Of a DNA stretch of 30,738 nucleotides, positions 1 through 8,492 are shown one piece after another. A program made the position numbers and the translations under genes. The number at the start of each line of letters is the position of its first letter. Within the stretch, counting starts at the first letter, position 1. Source of the DNA: an uncultured Actinomycetes bacterium (lineage in GTDB: Bacteria; Actinomycetota; Actinomycetes; S36-B12); assembly GCA_937876275.1 (NCBI GenBank), contig CALFIA010000247.1, positions 1 through 30,738 of the forward strand, read 5' to 3'. The notes beneath the pieces are model-generated. The model saw only the letters and a program-made list of their open reading frames with translations. It was not told the origin of the DNA and did no database searches.

Positions 1-1199
1 AGGATGTGCGCGCGCTCCTCGGCCTTGCGCAGGCGATAGCGCGTGCGGCGCTGGATGACCTCGATCTGGTGGGTGATCCAGTGGCGCACGAACTGCTCGA
101 GGGTGAGCGTGCGCGGCACGCCATCGACGATCGCGAGCATGTTGCAGCCGAAGTTGTCCTGCAGCTGGGTGTGCTTGTAGAGCTGGTTCAACACCACCTG
201 CGCAACAGCATCGCGCTTGAGCTCGATGATCAAGCGCATGCCGGTACGCGACGATGAATCGTCACGCACGTCGGCGATGCCGGTGAGCTTGCCCTCGCCG
301 ACGAGCTCGGCGATGCGCAGCAGGAGGTTGTCGGGGTTGACCTGGTACGGCAGTTCGGTGACCACCAGCAGCTGGCGTCCGCGCGAGTCTTCCTCGACGG
401 TGACGACTGCGCGCATGGTGACCGAGCCACGGCCGGTGCGCTGGGCGTCTTCGATGCCCTTGCGTCCGACGATGAGGGCACCTGTCGGGAAGTCGGGGCC
501 CTTGATGCGCTCCATGAGCGCCGCAAGCCGCTCCTCACGCTCGGCGTCGGGGTTCTCGAGCATCCACTGCGCACCCGCTGCGACCTCGCGGAGGTTGTGC
601 GGCGGAATGTTGGTGGCCATGCCTACCGCGATGCCGGAGCTGCCGTTGACCAGCAGGTTCGGGAAGCGGCTCGGCAGCACCAAGGGCTCTTGGGTGCGTC
701 CGTCGTAGTTCGGGCCGAAGTCGACAGTCTCTTCGTCGATATCGCGCACCATCTCCATGGCGAGCGGTGCCATGCGGCACTCGGTGTAACGCTGGGCAGC
801 AGCGGGATCGTTACCGGGTGAGCCGAAGTTGCCCTGGCCTTGTACCAACGGGTATCGCAGCGACCACGGCTGTGCGAGACGCACGAGGGCGTCGTAGATC
901 GCGCTGTCGCCGTGCGGGTGGTAATTGCCCATGACGTCACCGACCACACGCGCCGACTTCGAGAAGTTGCGATCGGGCCGGTAGCCACCGTCGTACATCG
1001 CATAGAGAACACGACGATGCACGGGCTTGAGGCCATCACGCACATCAGGAAGCGCGCGCGACACGATGACAGACATCGAGTAGTCGAGGTACGACCGCTG
1101 CATCTCGGTCTGCAGATCGACGGCCTCGATACGGCCGTGGGCACCCGGGTGCTCCTCGGTACCTGAGCCGATGGTGTCGAGCTTGTTGTCGTCAGACAT
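1..1199 (-). CDS. gyrA: DNA gyrase subunit A, N-terminal part (runs off window start)
   Basis: Breakage-reunion subunit of DNA gyrase, which introduces negative supercoils together with GyrB. About 399 N-terminal residues are present; the gene continues past base 1. The start is ATG at 1199, with GGAG six bases upstream and 21 bases between it and the gyrB stop. The winged-helix region holds the quinolone-resistance segment HPHGDSAIYD (about residues 94-103). It has Ser and Asp at the places of E. coli Ser83 and Asp87, the residues usual in quinolone-sensitive enzymes; mycobacteria carry Ala at the first. The catalytic tyrosine is in AAAQRYTE (about Tyr138). It is the last gene of the leftward dnaA-dnaN-recF-dciA-gyrB-gyrA series. 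Identification is secure; only the C-terminal domain is unseen. Confidence 0.97.
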   Translation of the reverse strand, partial: MSDDNKLDTIGSGTEEHPGAHGRIEAVDLQTEMQRSYLDYSMSVIVSRALPDVRDGLKPVHRRVLYAMYDGGYRPDRNFSKSARVVGDVMGNYHPHGDSAIYDALVRLAQPWSLRYPLVQGQGNFGSPGNDPAAAQRYTECRMAPLAMEMVRDIDEETVDFGPNYDGRTQEPLVLPSRFPNLLVNGSSGIAVGMATNIPPHNLREVAAGAQWMLENPDAEREERLAALMERIKGPDFPTGALIVGRKGIEDAQRTGRGSVTMRAVVTVEEDSRGRQLLVVTELPYQVNPDNLLLRIAELVGEGKLTGIADVRDDSSSRTGMRLIIELKRDAVAQVVLNQLYKHTQLQDNFGCNMLAIVDGVPRTLTLEQFVRHWITHQIEVIQRRTRYRLRKAEERAHI

Positions 1200-1220
1200 C
1201 AATTTCTCCGTTAGCCGAGC

Positions 1221-3185
1221 TTAGATATCGAGGAAGCGCACGTCGCGTGCGTTCTGCTGAATGAAGTTGCGGCGAGACTCGACGTCTTCGCCCATGAGCA
1301 CACTGAACATCTCGTCGGCTTGCGCCGCATCATCGAGCGTGACCTGAAGAAGTACACGACGCTGGGGATCCATCGTGGTTTCCCAGAGCTCATCGGCGTT
1401 CATCTCGCCAAGGCCCTTGTATCGCTGCACTGCTTCTTCCTTCGGAAGACGGCGCCCTGCGGCAACACCGGCTTCGATCACTGCGTCGCGCTCGCGATCG
1501 GAGTAGACGTAGTCAGGTGCTTCGCGCGACCACTTGATCTTGTACAGCGGCGGCTGAGCAAGGAAGACAAATCCCTGTTCGACCAGCGGGCGCATGAAGC
1601 GGAATAGCAAGGTGAGCAGCAACGTGCGGATGTGCTGGCCATCGACATCAGCATCGGCCATCAGGACGATCTTGTGATAGCGCAGCCGGTTGATGTCGAA
1701 TTCATCCTGGACTCCGGTGCCGAAGGCAGACACAAGTGCCTGCACTTCAGTGTTCGCCAGCACCTTGTCGATGCGTGCCTTCTCGACGTTGAGGATCTTG
1801 CCTCGGATCGGCAGGATCGCTTGGCGCTTGGGGTCGCGGCCCTGGCGAGCGGAACCGCCGGCCGAGTCACCCTCGACGATGAAGACCTCACACTCCTCGG
1901 GCTCACGGCTCGAACAGTCAATGAGCTTGCCGGGCATGCCTGCGCCGCCGAGAAGACCCTTGCGATTACGCGCGAGGTCACGAGCCTTGCGTGCGGCCAT
2001 ACGTGCGCTCGCAGCATTGACTGCCTTGCGTGCGATCTCCTTGCCTTCGGTCGGGTTCTTCTCGAACCACTCACCCAGGCATTCATTAACGACCTTCTGT
2101 ACGAAGGCCTTCATCTCAGTGTTGCCCAGCTTGGTCTTTGTCTGACCTTCGAACTGCGGATCCATGAGCTTTACGCTGATGATCGCGGTGAGGCCTTCAC
2201 GAACATCGTCACCGGAGAGGTTTGCTTCCTTCTCCTTGAGGATGTTCCACTCGCGTGCGAACTTGTTGACCAGTGAGGTCAGTGCTGCGCGGAAGCCTTC
2301 CTCGTGCGTGCCGCCCTCAGTGGTATTGATCGTGTTCGCGAAGGTGTAGACCGACTCGGAATACGTGGTGTTCCACTGCATCGCGACCTCGGCGCTCATG
2401 CGACGATCGTCAGCCTCGGATTCCATGTAGATGATCGTGGGGTTCGCGACACCCTTGCTGGCATTGATGTGCGCGACGAAGTCGGCGATGCCGCCTTCGT
2501 AGTGGTAGCGCACACGACGCACCGACTCGACTTCCTCGGTGCTGTCGATGTCATCGCTGACAATCGGCGCGCGTTCATCGATCAACTCAAGTGCGAGACC
2601 CTTGTTAAGGAACGCCATTTCCTGGAATCGACGCGACAGCGTGCTGAAGTCATAGGTCGTCGTCTCGAAGATGTCGCCGTCGGCCCAGAAGGTGACCGAG
2701 GTTCCGGTGTGATCGGAGGTACCGCTCTTCTCGAGCTTGGCCTGAGGAACACCGTGCTTGTAGCTTTGGCGGTAAATGGCGCCGTCACGCTTGACCTCGA
2801 CATCAAGGCGAGTCGAGAGTGCATTCACGACAGAGACACCCACGCCGTGCAGACCGCCGGAGACCGAGTAGCCACTGCCACCGAACTTTCCACCGGCGTG
2901 CAGCACAGTGAGCACGACCTCAACAGCCGGCTTCTTCTCGATCGGATGCTCGTCGACCGGGATACCGCGGCCGTTATCGACCACGCGCACGCCGCCATCG
3001 GCGAGGAGGGTGACGACGATGTCGGTGGCATAGCCGGCCATGGCCTCGTCGACAGAGTTGTCGACTACCTCGTAGACGAGGTGGTGCAAGCCGCGCTCAC
3101 CCGTGGAGCCGATGTACATGCCTGGGCGCTTGCGTACGGCGTCGAGGCCTTCGAGAACGGTAATCGCGCTGGCGTCATACGACAC
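1221..3185 (-). CDS. gyrB: DNA gyrase subunit B
   Basis: ATPase subunit of gyrase, 654 residues, which is normal for actinobacteria. The N-terminal GHKL ATPase has DNGRGIPVDEHP and a glycine-rich lid. The C-terminal Toprim domain has EGDSAGGSA and the metal-binding DADVDGQHI. I chose the GTG at 3185: it gives the usual N-terminus (SYDASAITVLEGL) and has a strong ribosome site, AAGGAGG, nine bases upstream. A longer reading from 3266 would add 27 residues that do not look like GyrB. The 253-base gap to dciA suggests its own promoter. No intein or truncation is seen. Confidence 0.97.
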   Translation of the reverse strand: MSYDASAITVLEGLDAVRKRPGMYIGSTGERGLHHLVYEVVDNSVDEAMAGYATDIVVTLLADGGVRVVDNGRGIPVDEHPIEKKPAVEVVLTVLHAGGKFGGSGYSVSGGLHGVGVSVVNALSTRLDVEVKRDGAIYRQSYKHGVPQAKLEKSGTSDHTGTSVTFWADGDIFETTTYDFSTLSRRFQEMAFLNKGLALELIDERAPIVSDDIDSTEEVESVRRVRYHYEGGIADFVAHINASKGVANPTIIYMESEADDRRMSAEVAMQWNTTYSESVYTFANTINTTEGGTHEEGFRAALTSLVNKFAREWNILKEKEANLSGDDVREGLTAIISVKLMDPQFEGQTKTKLGNTEMKAFVQKVVNECLGEWFEKNPTEGKEIARKAVNAASARMAARKARDLARNRKGLLGGAGMPGKLIDCSSREPEECEVFIVEGDSAGGSARQGRDPKRQAILPIRGKILNVEKARIDKVLANTEVQALVSAFGTGVQDEFDINRLRYHKIVLMADADVDGQHIRTLLLTLLFRFMRPLVEQGFVFLAQPPLYKIKWSREAPDYVYSDRERDAVIEAGVAAGRRLPKEEAVQRYKGLGEMNADELWETTMDPQRRVLLQVTLDDAAQADEMFSVLMGEDVESRRNFIQQNARDVRFLDI

Positions 3186-3305
3186 TGGGGCGAGCCTCCT
3201 TGGTCGGGTCACGGGGACCTGCGTGCACGGCTGCCAGACCCACTCGATTCCGAAGGAACAACTCAACAGGAATCGGACGGTTCGGGCACTGCGGGGAAGA
3301 TCTCC

Positions 3306-3326
3306 AGTCTACCTGTTTTTCAGGTA
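3306..3326 (-). promoter_or_regulatory. Possible gyrB promoter region with a short inverted repeat
   Basis: In the 253-base gyrB-dciA gap the minus strand reads TAGACT at 3311-3306, a reasonable -10. It abuts a 6-base inverted repeat (TACCTG, five T, CAGGTA, 3310-3326). No good -35 is visible at the right spacing. The repeat could be an operator for supercoiling or damage control, or chance. It is not the GAAC-N4-GTTC LexA box of actinobacteria. The rest of the gap shows a run of seven C at 3371-3377 and nothing else I recognise. Confidence 0.25.
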
Positions 3327-3438
3327 ATTCCCCGCGCGCCACGGGCCTGTGGGTGGCCCAACGGGATTTACCCCCCCATTCACGTGATGGTGTATTGACC
3401 AAGTGCGTTTTGGGCGACAGGGGCCCGTGATGCCTCGC

Positions 3439-3912
3439 TCAGCCGTATGTGTCGCGAGGTCCGCGGCCCGGCACCGACCGGGGGCCGGACTTCCAGGAGG
3501 GTGATGTCGGGCCCTTGACGGTGACCTTCGTGACGACGCCCGCCCCAATGGCCTGATCAATAGCCGTGCGCACGGTGCCCATGAGCAGGCGCACCTGGGT
3601 TGCCCACGAGGTTGACTCGGCCCGCAGCACCAGAACTCCCTCCTCAAAGGACTCCGGTTGAACGTGATCGGCCAGTTCCGGACCCACGATCTCCACCCAC
3701 CGCGTGGTGAGGCTGGCCGCCGAGGCCTCCGCCGCCCACCCTCGATCTCGAATCAGCCGGTCAACCGCTGAGCCCAGGAGCTCTGGATCCCGGCCGACGC
3801 CACGGGTCGGGTTCGGCGCTTGCTTCTTTCGCGGTGCCGGAGCCTTCTTACCCGAGGAGGCTGCCCGATTCAGGGCACGTGCCGCGGCGTCATTCTCGGG
3901 GGTCTCAGCCAT
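3439..3912 (-). CDS. dciA: DciA-like DUF721 protein
   Basis: Member of the DUF721/DciA family, which in many bacteria lacking DnaC helps load or operate the replicative helicase DnaB. It has 157 residues. About 40 basic, disordered N-terminal residues (GKKAPAPRKKQ) precede the conserved domain at about 43-130, which has the usual features RWVEIVGPELADHV and LVLRAESTSWATQ. The ATG at 3912 overlaps the recF stop by 8 bases, so translation is probably coupled. Its place between recF and gyrB matches Mycobacterium and Streptomyces. The family assignment is firm; the helicase role is taken from studied homologues. Confidence 0.9.
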   Translation of the reverse strand: MAETPENDAAARALNRAASSGKKAPAPRKKQAPNPTRGVGRDPELLGSAVDRLIRDRGWAAEASAASLTTRWVEIVGPELADHVQPESFEEGVLVLRAESTSWATQVRLLMGTVRTAIDQAIGAGVVTKVTVKGPTSPSWKSGPRSVPGRGPRDTYG

Positions 3913-5038
3913 GGCTTACCCCTCCCTTAACGACCTCAATGCGAGTTCCCGCCAACTCGGCTGGGACATCGTCGGCGACTGCAGCGGTGATGAATGCCTG
4001 CTGCGCCGTGCCCACGTGCGTGGCCAGATGAGTGCGGCGCTGGGCATCGAGCTCGGCGAAGACATCATCGAGGATGAGGATGGGAGATTCACCGTCGGAG
4101 GTCAATAGATCAAAGGCACCCAGCCGCAGTGACAGTGCCAACGACCACGACTCCCCATGCGACACGTAGCCCTTGGCGGGGAAGTCACCTAAATGGAGGC
4201 CTACGTCGTCGCGATGCGGGCCGACAAGGGTCACACCACGATCAAGTTCATCCTTGCGCCGCAGCGCAATTGCCGACAGAAGTTGAGCCGACCACTCCTC
4301 GCGATCAGTGGTGAGTGTGGCGTCATCACCGAGTGAAGATTGATAGATCGCGTCGAGCACCATGTCAGTGTCGCTTCCCGACACCATTGCATATTGCTGC
4401 TGTGCGAGCGGAATCAGCTCGTTCAGTAGCGAGATGCGTGCGGCGATCAACTCGCCGCCGTGCGAAGCAAGCTGTTCGTCCCACACTTCCAGGGTCTGGA
4501 CAATGCGATCCGTACCGGCCTTTCGTGCGATGCTGGCTGACTTCAACAATGCATTGCGCTGCTTCAGAACCCTGTCGTAGTCGGCCCGTGTTCCTGCGAG
4601 CCTCGGAATTCTCTGCACGAGCAATTCATCAAGAAAGCGTCGACGTGCGCTCGGATCACCCTTGACTAGTTCGAGATCTTCCGGTGCAAAGACAACTGCC
4701 CGCACGATGCCAAGAATGTCGCGTGTACGTGGCACTGGTGACTTGTTAATCCTCGCCTTATTTGCCTTGCCCGGAGTTATCGCGATTTCGAGTAAGACAT
4801 CTCGGTCAGCGGTTGACACATTCGCCCGGATGAATCCTCGATCCTGGCCTTGCCGGATCAGTGGAAGGTCGCTCGCCACGCGGTGGCTGCTCAAGGTCGC
4901 CAAATACCCAATTGCCTCGACGATGTTCGTCTTGCCCTGCCCATTGCGTCCGACGAAGGCAGTGATGCCCTGGTCGAATGGGCAATCGAGCTGCTCATAC
5001 GAGCGGATATCAGTCAGGCTCAGCGACTGAATCCACAT
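3905..5038 (-). CDS. recF: DNA replication and repair protein RecF
   Basis: SMC-like ATPase that, with RecO and RecR, loads RecA at gapped DNA during recombinational repair and fork recovery. It has 377 residues, the normal size. The Walker A motif is GRNGQGKTN (about residues 30-38). The ABC signature region is near SHGESWSLALSLRLG, and Walker B is PILILDDVFAELD. The ATG at 5038 lies five bases after the dnaN stop, and no separate ribosome site is clear. The 3' end overlaps dciA by 8 bases. It belongs to one leftward transcription unit with dnaN and dciA. Confidence 0.97.
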   Translation of the reverse strand: MWIQSLSLTDIRSYEQLDCPFDQGITAFVGRNGQGKTNIVEAIGYLATLSSHRVASDLPLIRQGQDRGFIRANVSTADRDVLLEIAITPGKANKARINKSPVPRTRDILGIVRAVVFAPEDLELVKGDPSARRRFLDELLVQRIPRLAGTRADYDRVLKQRNALLKSASIARKAGTDRIVQTLEVWDEQLASHGGELIAARISLLNELIPLAQQQYAMVSGSDTDMVLDAIYQSSLGDDATLTTDREEWSAQLLSAIALRRKDELDRGVTLVGPHRDDVGLHLGDFPAKGYVSHGESWSLALSLRLGAFDLLTSDGESPILILDDVFAELDAQRRTHLATHVGTAQQAFITAAVADDVPAELAGTRIEVVKGGVSHG

Positions 5039-5043
5039 GAGTG

Positions 5044-6174
5044 TCAGCCAGTGAGGCGAACAGGCATGAGCAGGTATCGGTAGTCATCGACACCCGAAGC
5101 TGCATCGTTATCAGCGCCCGTGAGAACCGCCGGCCTCGTTGCCTGCGTGAACGAAAACGTCGTGGTGACAGCATCGACGGCGCTGAGTCCGTCGAGCAGG
5201 TAAGTGGGATTGAAAGCAATCTCCAGACCATCACCATCAACACGACATTCGACTACTTCATTGGCCTGCGCATCTTCACCGGCACCGGCGCGGAGAACGA
5301 CTTCAGACCCATCAAAGGCGAGACGAACCGGAGTGTTGCGTTCAGCTACGAGTGCAACGCGCTTGACGGCGTCAGCCAAAGCCGAGGTATCAACGGAGGC
5401 AACCGTTGCGGCTTCACTCGGAAGCAAGGTGCGGTACTTGGGGAACTCTCCATCAAGTAGGCGCGTCGTCGTGCGACGCCCGGCGCCTTCAAAACCAATG
5501 AGACCTTCGCCGGAACCACCAGCACTCAGTGCAATGGTCACGAGGTCAGTGGTGGACAGTGACTTTGCTGTGTCGGCAAGAGTCTTGGCAGGAATAAGTG
5601 CATTGACTGAAATGGATGAGCTCTTCGGATTCCAGCTGAACTCACGCACGGCAAGTCGATAGCGATCGGTGGCCGCAAGAACGATGTTGCCACCTTCGAT
5701 TTCCATTCGAATACCCGTGAGCGTCGGCAAAGTGTCATCTCGCCCCGCCGCAATGGCCACCTGGGCAACAGCCGCAGCAAAGAGCGCTGCCTCGATGTCA
5801 CCTGAGGAGTCGGGCATCGCAGGAAGTGATGGGTAATCCTCGACCGGCAGAGTTGGCAAGGTGAATGAGGAGCGACCACAGGTAATAACCACCCGAGTTC
5901 CCTCATTCGACAACTGCACAGGTGCGCCGGGAAGCGAGCGGGTGATGTCTGCAAGGAGGCGACCTGACACAAGACTCGTACCGGGAGTCTGAACATCAGC
6001 GGCGATGGTGACGCGTGACGAGACCTCGTAGTCGAAGCTGCTGAGGGTCACTGAATCGTCAGAGGCCTCGAGAACCAGGCCGGCCAACACGGGCATCGAC
6101 GGGCGAGTAGGGAGGGTGCGCGCAGCCCACGAGACGGCGTCAGCCAGCACATCGCGTTCAACCCGAAACTTCAC
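5044..6174 (-). CDS. dnaN: DNA polymerase III sliding clamp, beta subunit
   Basis: The ring-shaped clamp that tethers DNA polymerase III and other polymerases to DNA. It has 376 residues in three repeated clamp domains of about 120 residues. The N-terminus (MKFRVERDVLADAVSWAARTLP) and the C-terminal YRYLLMPVRL are typical of the family; the latter helps form the pocket for clamp-binding peptides. The start is GTG at 6174, with GGGAGG six bases upstream. It follows the oriC gap downstream of dnaA, the standard bacterial arrangement. Confidence 0.97.
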   Translation of the reverse strand: MKFRVERDVLADAVSWAARTLPTRPSMPVLAGLVLEASDDSVTLSSFDYEVSSRVTIAADVQTPGTSLVSGRLLADITRSLPGAPVQLSNEGTRVVITCGRSSFTLPTLPVEDYPSLPAMPDSSGDIEAALFAAAVAQVAIAAGRDDTLPTLTGIRMEIEGGNIVLAATDRYRLAVREFSWNPKSSSISVNALIPAKTLADTAKSLSTTDLVTIALSAGGSGEGLIGFEGAGRRTTTRLLDGEFPKYRTLLPSEAATVASVDTSALADAVKRVALVAERNTPVRLAFDGSEVVLRAGAGEDAQANEVVECRVDGDGLEIAFNPTYLLDGLSAVDAVTTTFSFTQATRPAVLTGADNDAASGVDDYRYLLMPVRLTG

Positions 6175-6318
6175 GACAATCCTCCCGTGATCAATAAGGG
6201 GGTCAGTGTGTCAGCAGAAGTGGGTAGTCCACCAGCGGGGTGAAGGAATCCACAGGGACCGTACCCATGGTTGTTCTTTAACTCTCCTGACGAGATAAGT
6301 AGTCATCGTCATAGGTGT

Positions 6319-6336
6319 TGTGGATTCTGTGGATAA
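6319..6336 (-). promoter_or_regulatory. Two directly adjacent DnaA boxes
   Basis: Two reverse-oriented 9-mers sit head to tail without spacing: TGTGGATTC (6319-6327, one mismatch) and TGTGGATAA (6328-6336, perfect). Such a pair could bind DnaA cooperatively. Confidence 0.75.
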
Positions 6337-6504
6337 CACCCATTTGGTGTGGTCAGGGCAGGTGTTGTCGTGGGGAGGAGTTGTGGAGGGCGTGAGACAT
6401 ATCTGTTGATGGCTGTGTGTGGTGTGAGTAGTACAGCTGGGTGTCCACGGTTTCGCTCAATGTTGTTCACAGGGTGAATTGGAGGGCATGAGGGAGACAT
6501 TTTC

Positions 6505-6513
6505 TTATCCACA
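6505..6513 (+). promoter_or_regulatory. DnaA box, perfect consensus
   Basis: TTATCCACA, followed by the GGG often seen after actinobacterial boxes. It stands alone in the middle of the oriC gap. Confidence 0.8.
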
Positions 6514-6595
6514 GGGTTTCCACCACTGGGGATAGAGGCCACACCTGAGATAGGTGAGAAACGTGTGTTTCTAGGATTTCCTACTAATCTAAGGG

Positions 6596-6642
6596 TTACC
6601 CACAGGGTTATACACAGAAGTTATCCACACTTGTGTGCACAA
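6596..6642. promoter_or_regulatory. Array of four DnaA boxes near the dnaA end of oriC
   Basis: TTACCCACA (6596), TTATACACA (6608), TTATCCACA (6621) and the reverse box TGTGCACAA (6634) begin 12, 13 and 13 bases apart. The close regular spacing suggests a DnaA oligomer nucleating beside the AT-richer stretch at 6555-6598. Confidence 0.8.
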
Positions 6643-6665
6643 ATGGGGACAGGTGTGACGAATGA

Positions 6666-8105
6666 CTACGCGAGACGCGGCTGGGACTTAATTCTGCTCG
6701 TCAAATCAGTGACCTGATTGAACAGGCTGCGCCGTTCGGCCATGAGCTGGCGGATTTTCCTATCGGCGTGCATCACCGTGGTGTGGTCACGGCCGCCGAA
6801 GGCCTGCCCAATCTTCGGGAGGCTGAGATCAGTGAGCTCACGGCACAGATACATGGCAATCTGCCGAGCGGTGACGAGTACCCGCGAACGGCTCGATCCG
6901 CAGAGTTCGTCAACGGTGACACCGAAGTAGGAGGCAGTGGCAGCCATGATCTGAGAAGCAGTTATTTCAGGACCACTTTCTGAGGGAAAGAGATCCTTGA
7001 GGACTATCTCAGTGATGGCCAGGTCAACCGGCTGCCGATTCAAGGACGCGAATGCGGTGACACGAATGAGTGCACCTTCGAGTTCGCGGATGTTGCTGGA
7101 GATCTTGGAGGCAATGAACTCAAGGACCTCAGGCGGCGCCACGAGCCGTTCCTGGACGCTCTTCTTACGCAGAATTGCGATACGCGTCTCGAGGTCCGGT
7201 GGCTGAACGTCGGTGATCAGTCCCCATTCGAAGCGCGACCGCATGCGATCCTCGAAATCCTGCAGCTGCTTCGGAGGGAGATCCGAGGTGACAACGATCT
7301 GCTTATTCGCATTGTGCAGAGTGTTGAACGTGTGAAAAAACTCTTCCTGCGTCTGGACTTTTCCGCTCAGGAACTGGATATCGTCGACGAGAAGAACATC
7401 GACATCGCGATAGCGGCGCTGGAATACGGCGGCCTTGTCATCGCGAATTGAGTTGATGAATTCGTTGGTGAATTCCTCAGAGCTCACGTAACGAACACGA
7501 GTGCCCTTATACAAGGTTCGGGTGTAGTGGCCGATGGCGTGCAGGAGGTGGGTCTTGCCCAGTCCGGAGCCGCCGTAGATGAAGAGTGGGTTATAGGCGC
7601 GCGCCGGCTGCTCGGCGACTGCCACGGCGGCCGCATGCGCGAACCGATTGCTCGAGCCGATGACGAACGTGTCGAAGGTGTACTTGGCGTTGAGGCGGCC
7701 GTCTTCGAGACGCGTGCCCGGTGAACCTGTTCCTGGGCGGGAGTCATCCGACCGTTGTTCGGAGGTGAGTTCAGGTGAGTCATCGCTGGCATCGGCATAC
7801 GTGGCATCGGCAACTTCGTCGGTGGCCTCTTCGTTGATAGCCGGCGCGATCGTGGGGTCAACTGTGACGGCCAGACGAATCTCGCGGCCCAGGGTCTGCG
7901 AGAGCGCCTGCACGACAACCGGGCGCAGCCGTGCTTCCAGGACGTCTTTGGTGAATTCATTGGGAGCGGCCACCAGGGCGGTGTCTTCGACCAGGCCCAG
8001 TGGGCGAGTCAGTGCGACGAAGGCCCGCTGTTGGGGGGTGAGAATGCCATCGGAGAGGTTCGAGATCACCTCTGTCCACACGCTGGCGAGTGGATTATCG
8101 TCCAC
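6666..8105 (-). CDS. dnaA: Chromosomal replication initiator DnaA
   Basis: AAA+ ATPase that binds DnaA boxes and melts oriC. It has 479 residues. Domain I is at about 1-90. An acidic low-complexity linker (domain II, about 90-140) follows. The AAA+ core has Walker A GGSGLGKTH and Walker B VLLVDDIQFL. The C-terminal helix-turn-helix carries the box-reading signature GGRDHTTVMHADRKI. The start is GTG at 8105, preceded by AAAGGGGG. Its promoter (8188-8216) overlaps a DnaA box, which points to self-control. Downstream comes oriC. Confidence 0.97.
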   Translation of the reverse strand: MDDNPLASVWTEVISNLSDGILTPQQRAFVALTRPLGLVEDTALVAAPNEFTKDVLEARLRPVVVQALSQTLGREIRLAVTVDPTIAPAINEEATDEVADATYADASDDSPELTSEQRSDDSRPGTGSPGTRLEDGRLNAKYTFDTFVIGSSNRFAHAAAVAVAEQPARAYNPLFIYGGSGLGKTHLLHAIGHYTRTLYKGTRVRYVSSEEFTNEFINSIRDDKAAVFQRRYRDVDVLLVDDIQFLSGKVQTQEEFFHTFNTLHNANKQIVVTSDLPPKQLQDFEDRMRSRFEWGLITDVQPPDLETRIAILRKKSVQERLVAPPEVLEFIASKISSNIRELEGALIRVTAFASLNRQPVDLAITEIVLKDLFPSESGPEITASQIMAATASYFGVTVDELCGSSRSRVLVTARQIAMYLCRELTDLSLPKIGQAFGGRDHTTVMHADRKIRQLMAERRSLFNQVTDLTSRIKSQPRLA

Positions 8106-8136
8106 GCCACCCCCTTTCTACGACTACATTCCCAGT

Positions 8137-8191
8137 TCATCCACAGGGTTTTCCACAGATGTGGACCCCGCCTGAATTGCCCTGTGGACAT
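8137..8191. promoter_or_regulatory. DnaA-box cluster upstream of dnaA
   Basis: TCATCCACA (8137-8145), TTTTCCACA (8149-8157, fits TTWTNCACA), and the reverse boxes TGTGGACCC (8160-8168, weak) and TGTGGACAT (8183-8191) lie in the dnaA 5' region. The last overlaps the dnaA -10 element. They may serve dnaA self-repression, a second origin segment, or both. Confidence 0.65.
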
Positions 8192-8216
8192 TAGTCACCA
8201 CTGAGCGGGGTGACAA
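8188..8216 (-). promoter_or_regulatory. dnaA promoter
   Basis: On the minus strand TTGTCA (8216-8211) and TAATGT (8193-8188) are separated by exactly 17 bases, a good housekeeping-sigma promoter. It would give a leader of roughly 75 bases before the dnaA GTG. The -10 overlaps a DnaA box. Confidence 0.65.
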
Positions 8217-8265
8217 GTCGTACTCCCACATTTCTGGGGACAGTCGAGAGTGGACGATCGCCCAT

Positions 8266-8295
8266 TTGACCGCCGATGGGTATTGTCCGTAGGCT
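8266..8295 (+). promoter_or_regulatory. rpmH promoter
   Basis: TTGACC (8266-8271) and TAGGCT (8290-8295) are 18 bases apart, about 60 bases before rpmH. The spacer contains GGGTATTGTCCGTA (8278-8291), which recurs inverted between parA and parB. Confidence 0.5.
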
Positions 8296-8354
8296 CCCCT
8301 CACAAAATCTGTTCTTCCCCCGCCTTACTTTGCACATCTCGTAGGAGCCCCGCC

Positions 8355-8489
8355 ATGAAGCGCACCTTCCAGCCCAACGTCCGTCGCCGGGCCAAGACCC
8401 ACGGCTTCCGACTGCGGATGCGTACGCGTGCTGGTCGGGCCATCCTTGCCTCGCGGCGCTCCAAGGGCCGCACTCGCCTGTCTGCCTAA
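8355..8489 (+). CDS. rpmH: 50S ribosomal protein L34
   Basis: Small basic protein of the large ribosomal subunit, 44 residues, with the invariant MKRTFQPNVRRRAKTHGF start and a basic C-terminus. The ATG at 8355 is supported by AGGAG seven bases upstream. A longer frame from 8250 would add 35 residues foreign to L34 and is rejected. It is the first gene of the rightward rpmH-rnpA-yidD-yidC-jag-rsmG series and stops three bases before rnpA. Confidence 0.97.
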   Translation: MKRTFQPNVRRRAKTHGFRLRMRTRAGRAILASRRSKGRTRLSA

Positions 8490-8492
8490 GAC

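Larger units (their letters stand above)
6175..6665. other. Chromosomal replication origin (oriC) between dnaA and dnaN
   Basis: This 491-base gap holds no credible gene. It carries a cluster of DnaA 9-mers: TTATCCACA at 6505-6513 and 6621-6629, the same box reversed at 6328-6336, TTATACACA at 6608-6616, TTGTTCACA at 6463-6471, reversed TTGTGCACA at 6634-6642, and weaker copies at 6246-6254, 6319-6327 and 6596-6604. A comparatively AT-rich stretch at about 6555-6598, next to the densest boxes, is the best candidate for the unwinding element. Flanking genes run away from this region, as expected at a bidirectional origin. The dnaN promoter should also lie here but I could not fix it. Confidence 0.92.

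Noticed and set aside
3186..3266. Longer N-terminus for GyrB
   Set aside because: The GTG at 3185 has an excellent ribosome site and the family N-terminus; the extra 27 residues look non-coding.
3376..3391. CACGTG palindrome in the gyrB-dciA gap as a third parS
   Set aside because: Only about 9 of 16 positions match parS; the outer bases needed for ParB are missing.
2304..3398. 364-codon open frame antisense to gyrB
   Set aside because: It lies opposite a secure gene; long antisense frames are usual in high-GC coding DNA. No family motif was seen.
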